Source of the DNA: RGIG529 sp963929765
GTDB taxonomy: Bacteria > Bacillota > Clostridia > Oscillospirales > Oscillospiraceae
Assembly (NCBI GenBank): GCA_963929765.1
Contig: CAWVKD010000085.1
Location: forward strand, 1 to 17,399
Direction: 5' to 3'
DNA: 17,399 bases
In this document: positions 1 through 6,312 of the stretch, one piece after another
Layout of the letters: every line of letters starts with the position of its first letter
Position numbering within the stretch: the first letter of the stretch is position 1
Position numbers and translations under genes: made by a program
The notes under the pieces: model-generated
Seen by the model: only the letters and a program-made list of their open reading frames with translations
What the model was told of the DNA's origin: nothing
Databases searched by the model: none

Positions 1-1
1 G

Positions 2-496
2 GCCAAGCCCTTTGCTGTCAGTACCCAGGATGCTATGGACAATACGGCGGCAAAAGGCAATATTTATATACAACAAATAGAAGACCAGTGGACTGCCACT
101 GTGATTGCAGCCATAGCCATCGGACAAGGGGATTGGGGTGGAGTTGCCTTTTATTTTCCAAAGGGGTGGAAGATAGAAAGCCTGATCTCCAGCTATCCCG
201 ATGGTACCGATTCCCTTCGGGCAAGCCAGGCCGTTGCCTGGGATATAGGAGATGGTGAATCCAAGTGGGGTAGTGTTGTGGAAATAGGACGGGATAAAGA
301 CCAGATCCCCACAAGCGGAGGCACAGGATCCGTGGTTATCCATCTGGTGATGGAACAGGAGGAGACAGGTATCTTGTCCTTTCCCCTTTTGGTTTCCGTG
401 GGTTCCGAACTAGAAAATGACATACCTCATTGGGGAACAGAGTCCGTTACAGTGGAAGTAGAGTGGACCAACGGAGGGGAAGAACGGAAGTTCTGA
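2..496 (+). CDS. C-terminal part of an unrecognised protein (5' end outside window)
   Basis: The reading frame is open from the first bases of the window, so this is the last 164 residues of a longer protein. I do not recognise it. The visible part has no obvious membrane segment or catalytic motif. It is rich in alternating hydrophobic/polar stretches, glycines and tryptophans (for example GDWGGVAFYFPKGWKIES and HWGTESVTVEVEW), which suggests a beta-sandwich domain of an exported protein; that is inference. It ends just before a stem-loop and converges on sigF. An internal ATG at 35 lacks a convincing ribosome binding site, so I treat the gene as truncated by the window edge and not as starting there. 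Confidence 0.6.
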   Translation, partial: AKPFAVSTQDAMDNTAAKGNIYIQQIEDQWTATVIAAIAIGQGDWGGVAFYFPKGWKIESLISSYPDGTDSLRASQAVAWDIGDGESKWGSVVEIGRDKDQIPTSGGTGSVVIHLVMEQEETGILSFPLLVSVGSELENDIPHWGTESVTVEVEWTNGGEERKF

Positions 497-514
497 ATGG
501 AGAGATACAAATAC

Positions 515-549
515 CCGGAGCGCCTCTTTGGGGAAAAGAGACGCTCCGG
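515..549. terminator. Stem-loop between convergent genes
   Basis: Two 15-base arms (515-529 and 535-549) pair with a single mismatch around a 5-base loop. The element lies between the stop of the unknown + gene and the stop of sigF on the minus strand, the usual place for a shared bidirectional terminator. Neither side has a good T-run, so intrinsic termination may be weak. Confidence 0.6.
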
Positions 550-561
550 TGGAAGAGGGGG

Positions 562-1281
562 TCAGGGAGAAGGCAAGAGCCGCTCTCTCAGCCGGGAAAC
601 GGCCCGCCGTTCCAAGCGGGATACCTGTACTTGGGAAACGCCCATCACCCGGGCGGCTCTGGACTGAGTCAAACCTTTAAAAAAGCGCAGGTAAATGGTT
701 TTCCTTTCCATATCAGGCAGGTCAGCAATGGCGCTTTGAAGGGTAACCCGTTCCAAGATATGTTCTTCCATATCGCCGCTGCCCAAGAGATCCTGAAGGG
801 TCATTCCGTGGTCGCCTGTCTCTGCCTGCAAAGAAGCGGGAGGCGCAGCGGCCAGTTCCGCAGCGGCAATTTCTTCCGGACAGCAGCCGGTTACCTGAGA
901 AAGTTCCTGCAAAGTAGGATCACGACCCAAGGTATGGGCCAGACGCTCCCGTGCGGCATAGAGAGTGGCAGAACGCTCTTTGAGAGAACGGCTCACTTTC
1001 ACAGGACCGTCATCCCGCAGGAAACGGCGGATTTCCCCGGTGATTTTGGGGACAGCATAGGTAGAAAATTGGGTGCCATAAGCGGGATCAAAGCCTTGCA
1101 CAGCTTTCAGGAAACCCAAAGCACCCAGCTGATACAGGTCGTCCAATTCCACACCTCTGCCGCTATAGCGTCGGACGATGCTCCAAATAAGGCCACTGTT
1201 CTGCTTTAAAAGCAGTTCTGTTGCATCATTGTCGCCCTCTTTGGCGCGCTGGAGCAGAGAGGGAGTATCAGAAATGGTCAT
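562..1281 (-). CDS. sigF: RNA polymerase sporulation sigma factor F (SpoIIAC)
   Basis: This is the first forespore-specific sigma factor; it directs transcription in the small compartment after asymmetric division. The 239-residue product has sigma-70 region 2 at about residues 25-95, including the DDLYQLGALGFLKAVQGFDP core-binding segment and the FSTYAVPKITGEIRRFLRDD stretch. A region 3 follows, and a region 4 helix-turn-helix lies near 185-235 (GLTQSRAARVMGVSQVQVSRLE). Length and gene order match SpoIIAC. I chose the ATG at 1281, which overlaps the spoIIAB stop as ATGA and has GAGGA 6 bases upstream; an ATG at 1287 is possible. It is the third gene of a spoIIA operon and is presumably held inactive by SpoIIAB. 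The 3' neighbour is convergent. Confidence 0.95.
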   Translation of the reverse strand: MTISDTPSLLQRAKEGDNDATELLLKQNSGLIWSIVRRYSGRGVELDDLYQLGALGFLKAVQGFDPAYGTQFSTYAVPKITGEIRRFLRDDGPVKVSRSLKERSATLYAARERLAHTLGRDPTLQELSQVTGCCPEEIAAAELAAAPPASLQAETGDHGMTLQDLLGSGDMEEHILERVTLQSAIADLPDMERKTIYLRFFKGLTQSRAARVMGVSQVQVSRLERRAVSRLRERLLPSP

Positions 1282-1724
1282 GAACATTCCTCAGGAAGGG
1301 CATGGATTTTTTTTCGCATCAAAAGGATCGTTCCCCGACCCGGGGTGGAGCGTACCCGGAGGGTATCCATAAAACTTTCCATAATGGTAAATCCCATTCC
1401 CGAACGATCCTCGCCACCAGTGGTAAAAAGGGGCGTCATGGCTTGGGAAATATCGGCAATACCAGTTCCTTTGTCTTTGACCATCAGTTCCAGTACATCA
1501 TCAAACAGGCGCACAATCATGTGGATAGGCCCCACGGTATGGGGATAAGCGTGGACAATGCAGTTGGTAACAGCCTCACTAACGGCTGTTTTGATATCTT
1601 CCAGCTCTTCCAAAGAGGGGTTCAGTTGCGCAGCAAAGCAGGCCACCGCTGTACGGGCGAAGGCTTCATTGGAAGAGAGGCTGGGAAAGGTGAGGGATAT
1701 ATGGTTATCCGGCTTCGGGCGCAT
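1278..1724 (-). CDS. spoIIAB: Anti-sigma F factor / serine protein kinase SpoIIAB
   Basis: SpoIIAB binds and inhibits sigma F and phosphorylates SpoIIAA on serine. The 148 residues carry a GHKL ATP-binding fold: N box around E50-N54 (SEAVTNCIVHAYP), G1 box D84-KGTG, and G2 box RSGMGFTIMESFMD (107-120). The N-terminal NEAFAR motif (R24) corresponds to the segment of the Bacillus protein that contacts sigma F and SpoIIAA. I chose the ATG at 1724 because AAGGAG lies 8 bases upstream and overlaps the spoIIAA stop; a GTG at 1733 would be too close to that site. It is separated from spoIIAA by 12 bases and overlaps sigF by 4, consistent with translational coupling that keeps kinase and sigma factor in balance. 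Confidence 0.95.
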   Translation of the reverse strand: MRPKPDNHISLTFPSLSSNEAFARTAVACFAAQLNPSLEELEDIKTAVSEAVTNCIVHAYPHTVGPIHMIVRLFDDVLELMVKDKGTGIADISQAMTPLFTTGGEDRSGMGFTIMESFMDTLRVRSTPGRGTILLMRKKIHALPEECS

Positions 1725-1736
1725 ATGTAACACTCC

Positions 1737-2042
1737 TTAACAGAAAGAAATCAGGCGGTTTAAACCGGCCGCCTGTAGCACACGTTGGGATTGGCTTGGC
1801 ACATTGCACACCACAAGTTTACCGTCGAAATCCTTCATTCGCCGGTAGGTACGGAGCAGAACAGCAATGCCGGAAGAATCCATAAAACTGAGATCTTTTA
1901 GATCCAGGGTAGTGATTCTCGGCAGTTCCAGCTCGATCAGTTCATCAATGGTGCGCATCGCTTTTTTTGCGCCGTGGTGATCCAGCTCCCCTTTGAGGAA
2001 AATGGTCAGTTCCCGGTTTTTGCTTTTGAAGGTGATCTCCAA
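1737..2042 (-). CDS. spoIIAA: Anti-anti-sigma factor SpoIIAA
   Basis: SpoIIAA frees sigma F by binding SpoIIAB when it is unphosphorylated. The 101-residue STAS-domain protein has the hallmark GELDHH motif near residue 18 and the phosphorylation site FMDSSG (second serine about residue 57), followed by GIAVLLRTYRRMK. I chose a TTG start at 2042 because GGAAGGAG lies 8 bases upstream and the product then begins MEITFKSKNRELTIFLKGELDHH, which aligns with the Bacillus N-terminus. A longer GTG start at 2078 has no ribosome binding site. It is the first gene of the spoIIA operon. Unusually for such an operon, no dacF-like D-alanyl-D-alanine carboxypeptidase gene lies upstream; the upstream gene is divergent. 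Confidence 0.93.
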   Translation of the reverse strand: MEITFKSKNRELTIFLKGELDHHGAKKAMRTIDELIELELPRITTLDLKDLSFMDSSGIAVLLRTYRRMKDFDGKLVVCNVPSQSQRVLQAAGLNRLISFC

Positions 2043-2125
2043 AGGGAACACTCCTTCCAATGCGTAATCAAGCAGCACGTATCATGTGCATCCTAGGTTT
2101 GTCCAATTGCGGGGCAAAGCCCCAG

Positions 2126-2150
2126 GAATCAACGGCAAGATCGTTGATTC
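2126..2150. repeat. Perfect 9-bp inverted repeat upstream of spoIIA
   Basis: The arms GAATCAACG (2126-2134) and CGTTGATTC (2142-2150) are perfect complements around a 7-base loop. One arm overlaps the candidate -10 element of the spoIIA promoter. A second small hairpin (GGGGC at 2111-2115, GCCCC at 2119-2123) lies between it and spoIIAA. These may be operator or leader RNA structures; function is unknown. Confidence 0.7.
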
Positions 2151-2172
2151 AGTAGACATTATTATATCCATC
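2145..2172 (-). promoter_or_regulatory. Candidate sigma-H-like promoter for spoIIA operon
   Basis: Read on the minus strand, GATGGATAT (2172-2164) resembles the sigma-H -35 element RnAGGAwww with one mismatch, and ACTGAATCA (2153-2145) resembles the -10 element RnnGAATww with one mismatch. The spacer is 10 bases, shorter than the usual 11-12, so the call is tentative. The known Bacillus spoIIA promoter uses sigma H with Spo0A, which motivates the assignment. Confidence 0.35.
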
Positions 2173-2180
2173 GTCCATGG

Positions 2181-2211
2181 AAAAAACACACGAAAAAACA
2201 CACGAAAAAAC
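2181..2211. repeat. 12-bp tandem repeat (about 2.6 copies)
   Basis: The unit AAAAAACACACG occurs perfectly at 2181-2192 and 2193-2204 and continues for 7 more bases. It lies just upstream of the candidate -35 element of the spoIIA promoter, where activator (Spo0A) sites would be expected. The match of CACGAA to the Spo0A box TGNCGAA is only partial. Confidence 0.8.
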
Positions 2212-2292
2212 CCATTTCTCTGGAAAAGCCCTAAAAAAGATTGGATCAAAATGGAAATGGGCATCGTTTACGTTGCTTGTATGAAATTATGC

Positions 2293-2321
2293 TATACAAA
2301 GAAAAAAACAGATGGTACAAT
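2293..2321 (+). promoter_or_regulatory. Candidate sigma-A promoter for the reductase/ABC operon
   Basis: TATACA (2293-2298) and TACAAT (2316-2321) are separated by 17 bases, and the -10 is preceded by TGG, giving an extended -10. The leader to the start codon at 2421 would be about 90 bases and contains a small hairpin around 2361-2380. The -35 match is only moderate (4 of 6). Confidence 0.45.
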
Positions 2322-2420
2322 GGAGAAGAGGAAAAGCCAGATTGCTGTATTTTTCCAGACCGTCTGCCTGTAGGCGAACGTCGGAATCAACCAATTAAAT
2401 AAAAGAAAGAGGTCGAAACA

Positions 2421-3359
2421 ATGGGAACATTAAGCAAAGATGACATCACCAGAGTCAAAGCATTGGGATTCCTTCATAATCGAGGAACAGAATGTTTCTC
2501 AGGTCGCGTCCTGTCCGGCAACGGTGTTTTTTCCGCAAAAGAGATGGAAAAAATTGTAGAATGTGCAGAAACCTTTGGAAATGGCACCATTACCATGACA
2601 AGCCGTTTAACAGTGGAATTACCTGGCATATCTTTTGAAAATATTGAGCCGGCAAGACAGTTTCTGGAAAAAGAAGGTCTTGATTTTGGCGGAACAGGGG
2701 CCAAGATCCGTCCTGTTACAGCATGTAAGGGAACTACTTGTGTCTATGGCAATTACGATACCCAGGCAATGGCACAGGAGATCCACGAACGGTATTTCAA
2801 AGGGTGGTTTGATGTCAAATTGCCCCATAAGTTCAAAATTGCCATTGGAGGATGTCCCAATAGCTGTATGAAACCCAGCTTAAACGACTTTGGCGTGGAA
2901 GGGCACAGGGAACCCCGTTTCAACAAAGAGAAATGCCGTGGCTGTAAAGTCTGCCAAGTGGAACAATCCTGCCCGATGAAAGCAGCCAAAGTGGTAGACG
3001 GCAAACTGTACATCCATCCAGAGCTTTGCACCCAATGCGGCGTTTGCAGCAGCGGGAAATGTCCCTTTGGCGCCATCGCCAAACACGAAGAAGAAAGCTA
3101 TCAAATCTTTGTAGGGGGCACATGGGGGAAAAAGACAAGAATGGGTACCGCTCTCTCCCGGCGGGTAACGAAAGAAGAAGTATTCCCCATGTTGGAAAAG
3201 ACCATGCTTTGGTTCAAGGAAAATGCCTATCGGAAAGAACGTCTTGGCGCAGCCATCGACAGAATTGGTGTGGATCAATTGGAAGCTGCCCTTTTTAGTG
3301 ACGATCTGCTCCGTCGGAAAGAAGAGATTTTGGCAGCACCCATCAAGGAGAGAACATAA
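2421..3359 (+). CDS. Siroheme/4Fe-4S nitrite/sulfite reductase-like protein with two ferredoxin clusters
   Basis: The 312-residue protein has a nitrite/sulfite reductase ferredoxin-like half-domain (residues about 15-85). Cysteine pairs C102/C107 and C145/C149 (GGCPNSC) fit ligands of the siroheme-coupled 4Fe-4S cluster. An inserted di-cluster ferredoxin follows (C172, C175, C178, C184 and C203, C206, C209, C214). The size and architecture resemble AsrC, the catalytic subunit of anaerobic sulfite reductase, but no asrA or asrB gene is adjacent, so I give no symbol. The first pair is spaced CX4C, where canonical sulfite reductases have CX5C. The gene has AAAGAGG upstream and shares one base (TAATG) with the next, an ABC lipoprotein gene, so it heads a four-gene operon. 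The substrate is not evident: sulfite, nitrite, or a role on an imported metal or tetrapyrrole. Confidence 0.8.
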   Translation: MGTLSKDDITRVKALGFLHNRGTECFSGRVLSGNGVFSAKEMEKIVECAETFGNGTITMTSRLTVELPGISFENIEPARQFLEKEGLDFGGTGAKIRPVTACKGTTCVYGNYDTQAMAQEIHERYFKGWFDVKLPHKFKIAIGGCPNSCMKPSLNDFGVEGHREPRFNKEKCRGCKVCQVEQSCPMKAAKVVDGKLYIHPELCTQCGVCSSGKCPFGAIAKHEEESYQIFVGGTWGKKTRMGTALSRRVTKEEVFPMLEKTMLWFKENAYRKERLGAAIDRIGVDQLEAALFSDDLLRRKEEILAAPIKERT

Positions 3360-4360
3360 TGCATGGCAGGAAAAACAGCTGTAGGTTTGTAGCGCTTTTT
3401 ACAGCCATTTTGCTGTTCCTGTGCTCTTTGTCCGGATGTGGACAGGTGGCCCAGGAGGTTCCATCCGATTCCATTTCCACTGTCAATGGGGAAGAAGGTG
3501 TAACCTTTCAAGATGCCAGAGGGAATACCGTAACCCTGAAAAGCTGGGACCGGGTGATTTCCCTCTATGGGTCTTTTGCTGAAATGTGGACACTGGCAGG
3601 CGGAGAGCTGATCGGTGTAACAGAAGACGCAGTGGAAGAAAGGCAGATGACACTGGGAGAACATGTGGAGATCATCGGCAGTGTGAAAAGCCCCAATTTA
3701 GAGGCTGTTCTGGCACTGGAGCCTGATTTTGTCATACTTTCCGCGGATATTGCCACACAGGTGGACCTGGAGTCTGCTTTGAAAGAAGCAAAGGTTCCCT
3801 TTGCCTATTTCCGTGTGGATACATTTGAAGATTATCGTTCTCTGCTGGAACGGTTTTGCACATTAACCGGAAGGTCCGATCTGTACGAGGAATATGGAGG
3901 AAAGGTCCAGGCAAAAATCGAAGCGATCAAGGCATTGGCAGCAGAGGAAGAACATCCCACCGGCCTTCTGATCCGCGCCTTTTCCACAGGGGCCAAAGCC
4001 AAAGGGACTGATCATCAGGCAGGTGTGATGCTGGAAGACCTTGGGGTGGATAATATTGTATCCCGTCACGAGTCACTGCTGGAAGACCTCAGTATCGAGG
4101 AAATCATCGAGGAAGATCCAGATTACATCTTTATTACCACCATGGGCTCAGAAGATGCGGCTTTAGAGGCTTTGGAAAATGGGATCATGGCAAACCCGGC
4201 ATGGAGCGGACTTACAGCGGTTCAGGAAGGACATTGGTACGTATTGCCCAAAGAACTTTTCCATTACAAACCCAATGCCCGCTGGGGAGAGAGTTATGCC
4301 TATCTGGCAAAACTGCTCTATCCCCAATTGACGGAGGAAGTGGATGAAATTATGGCATAA
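3359..4360 (+). CDS. ABC transporter substrate-binding lipoprotein (iron-siderophore/heme/cobalamin family)
   Basis: This is the extracellular solute receptor of the importer encoded by the next two genes. A signal peptide with lipobox LSGC (C27) shows that it is membrane-anchored. The rest reads as a FepB/BtuF-type helical-backbone binding fold: the start VTFQDARGNTVTLKSWDRVISLYGSFAEMWTLAGGELIGVT, the conserved NLEAVLALEPDFVI segment, and the C-terminal lobe with DLGVDNIV and the WGESYAYLAKLLYPQ ending are typical. At 333 residues it is of normal length. The ATG overlaps the previous stop by one base, and AAGGAG lies 8 bases upstream. Sequence alone does not tell whether the ligand is a ferric chelate, heme, a corrinoid or another tetrapyrrole. 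Confidence 0.88.
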   Translation: MHGRKNSCRFVALFTAILLFLCSLSGCGQVAQEVPSDSISTVNGEEGVTFQDARGNTVTLKSWDRVISLYGSFAEMWTLAGGELIGVTEDAVEERQMTLGEHVEIIGSVKSPNLEAVLALEPDFVILSADIATQVDLESALKEAKVPFAYFRVDTFEDYRSLLERFCTLTGRSDLYEEYGGKVQAKIEAIKALAAEEEHPTGLLIRAFSTGAKAKGTDHQAGVMLEDLGVDNIVSRHESLLEDLSIEEIIEEDPDYIFITTMGSEDAALEALENGIMANPAWSGLTAVQEGHWYVLPKELFHYKPNARWGESYAYLAKLLYPQLTEEVDEIMA

Positions 4361-5345
4361 AACATCCTTTCTGTTTTTTGTGCTGTTTCTATTGTTGGCT
4401 GGGGCAATTTGCCTCAGCCTTTTCACAGGTTCCAGTACATTCACCCTTTCTGGACTTTGGACACAGCTGACAAAAGGGGAGGAAACAGGAGGGGCATATC
4501 GTATTTTTCTCTATGTCAGGCTGCCACGTACAGTGGCAGCCATTGCCGCAGGGGCGGCATTGGCAGTAAGCGGTACACTGATTCAGGGTGTGCTGAACAA
4601 TGCCCTGGCAGGCCCCAATATTATTGGGGTCAATTCCGGCGCAGGGTTTTGCGCCTTATTGGCAGCGTCTCTATTCCCAGCAGCAGTATCTCTGGTGCCG
4701 GTGGCTGCTTTTTTCGGTGCTCTTATCACCAGTATGCTGATCTACTCGATGGCGGTCAGAACCGGTGCGTCCCGCATCACCCTGGTGTTGGCAGGTGTCG
4801 CCATCAGCGGCATTCTTTCCGCAGGTATCGATACGCTGTCGGTCCTGTTTCCAGATGATGTGATCGGTGCGACCGGGTTTATGGTAGGGAGCTTTTCCGG
4901 GGTTACCATGTCGGGTTTGTATCCGGCTCTGATTTTGATTTTGATCGGGATTGCACTTGCGATGATCTTCAGTTATGACCTGAACATTCTGGCGTTGGGG
5001 GAAGAGCTTGCTGCAGGACTTGGGATGCGTGTCCCTCTGATCCGATTTATTTTCATCGCCATTTCTTCTCTTCTGGCAGGTGCTGCTGTCAGTTTTGCAG
5101 GACTTTTGGGATTTGTTGGTCTGATGGTACCCCATATCTGCCGCCGTATCATCGGAGGTGACAATCGGAAGCTGGTTCCATGCTCTGCCCTGGTAGGAGC
5201 GACTCTTACCTTGATTTGTGATGCGCTGGGCAAATGCCTGTTTGCACCTTTTGAAATCCATGTAGGCATTATCCTGGCCTTTTTGGGCGGACCCTTTTTC
5301 CTGTTCCTGCTGCTGAAAAAAGGAAGGGGGCGTATCTATGAATGA
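4344..5345 (+). CDS. ABC transporter permease, FecCD/BtuC family
   Basis: This is the membrane channel of a type II importer. The 333-residue protein is almost entirely hydrophobic with roughly eight to ten membrane spans. It carries family motifs such as RLPRTVAAIAAGAALAVSG near residue 55, the GPNIIGVNSGAGF loop, and the C-terminal LLGFVGLMVPHICRRIIGGDNR segment that couples to the ATPase. It starts inside the end of the lipoprotein gene (17-base overlap) and ends inside the ATPase gene (8-base overlap), so the three are translationally coupled. FecCD permeases work as homodimers, consistent with a single permease gene here. Confidence 0.92.
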   Translation: MKLWHKTSFLFFVLFLLLAGAICLSLFTGSSTFTLSGLWTQLTKGEETGGAYRIFLYVRLPRTVAAIAAGAALAVSGTLIQGVLNNALAGPNIIGVNSGAGFCALLAASLFPAAVSLVPVAAFFGALITSMLIYSMAVRTGASRITLVLAGVAISGILSAGIDTLSVLFPDDVIGATGFMVGSFSGVTMSGLYPALILILIGIALAMIFSYDLNILALGEELAAGLGMRVPLIRFIFIAISSLLAGAAVSFAGLLGFVGLMVPHICRRIIGGDNRKLVPCSALVGATLTLICDALGKCLFAPFEIHVGIILAFLGGPFFLFLLLKKGRGRIYE

Positions 5346-6105
5346 AGAACCTATCCTCTCCCTGTGCCATGTCTCAGCAGGCTACCGGGGCTATCCTGTC
5401 CTTCACGATCTCTCTCTGGAGATCCGAAAAGGGGAAATTCTGACCCTGGCTGGACCAAACGGCTGTGGCAAGTCCACACTGCTGAAAACCGCTATCCGGC
5501 AGCTGGCCCCATTTTCAGGAGAAATCCAGTTAAAGGGCAAAAACCTTTTGGATTTTTCTCCCAAAGAACTGGCAAAAACCGTTGGGATTTTACCGCAGAA
5601 TCAGGGCATTCCCGGCATTTCTGTAGAAAGTCTTACCCTACACGGCCGTTTTACCTATCTTGGTTTGACCAGAAGGCCGACAAAGGCCGACAAGGAAAAG
5701 GCGGCAGAAGCCATGGAACTGGCCGGGATCATCGATATGAGAAACCGGGATCTGCGGGAGCTGTCCGGCGGAGAACGGCAAAAGGCATATCTTGCCATGG
5801 TCATTGCCCAAGATACGGAATTGGTCTTTTTAGACGAGCCCACTACATATCTGGATATAGGGCGGCAATTTGACATTTTAGAACTAGTCCAAACATTGAA
5901 CCGAAAGGGAAAGACCATTGTTATGGTTCTCCATGACCTGGCCCATGCCCTTACCTATAGCCATCGGATTGCCGTTTTGGAGAAAGGTCATTTGCATTGT
6001 GTGAAACCGCCGAAGGAACTCTACGAAGATGGTATCTTAGACAGGTTGTTTGGTGTAAAAGGCCATTGGGCAGAAAGAGAAAGCACCTATTATTTTACAC
6101 CATAA
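5338..6105 (+). CDS. ABC transporter ATP-binding protein, iron-siderophore/cobalamin type
   Basis: This ATPase drives the importer. The 255 residues contain Walker A GPNGCGKST (39-47), Q-loop glutamine near 87, signature LSGGE (142-146), Walker B ELVFLDE (161-167) and the H-loop histidine 199. The overall pattern matches the FepC/BtuD class. The start ATG at 5338 overlaps the permease stop by 8 bases. It is the last gene of the operon; a long perfect stem-loop follows about 85 bases downstream. Confidence 0.93.
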   Translation: MNEEPILSLCHVSAGYRGYPVLHDLSLEIRKGEILTLAGPNGCGKSTLLKTAIRQLAPFSGEIQLKGKNLLDFSPKELAKTVGILPQNQGIPGISVESLTLHGRFTYLGLTRRPTKADKEKAAEAMELAGIIDMRNRDLRELSGGERQKAYLAMVIAQDTELVFLDEPTTYLDIGRQFDILELVQTLNRKGKTIVMVLHDLAHALTYSHRIAVLEKGHLHCVKPPKELYEDGILDRLFGVKGHWAERESTYYFTP

Positions 6106-6191
6106 AAGCTCTGTCTCCGATCTCCGGGAAAAAGCAATAGGAAATCGTGGACAGCCCACAAGAAGAGAAAAGAAAACCAAACCTGAAAATC

Positions 6192-6235
6192 CAAACCCCC
6201 ATGCTCTGGAACAAATTCCAGAGCATGGGGGTTTG
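6192..6235. terminator. Perfect 20-bp stem-loop, bidirectional terminator
   Basis: Arms at 6192-6211 and 6216-6235 are perfect complements around the 4-base loop CAAA. The element sits between the ABC operon (+) and the convergent glycosyltransferase gene (-), inside a 207-base gene-free interval. T-rich sequence follows on both sides but is interrupted, so the strong stem probably does most of the work. Confidence 0.75.
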
Positions 6236-6312
6236 ATATCATGAAAACCATCTGTTTTTTTCAATCTCTCTTTCTCTCTTTGTGGAATTAGAAAAAGGGC
6301 GGTGTTGCTGAA

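Noticed and set aside
430..1209. 259-codon open frame on the plus strand opposite sigF
   Set aside because: It is the shadow of sigF, with no family resemblance and no ribosome binding site.
2181..2211. CRISPR-like repeat
   Set aside because: The repeats are directly adjacent 12-mers without spacers and with no cas genes nearby.
2300..2420. Cobalamin riboswitch upstream of the reductase/ABC operon
   Set aside because: The leader is only about 90 bases and lacks recognisable B12-box and core elements; only small hairpins are seen.
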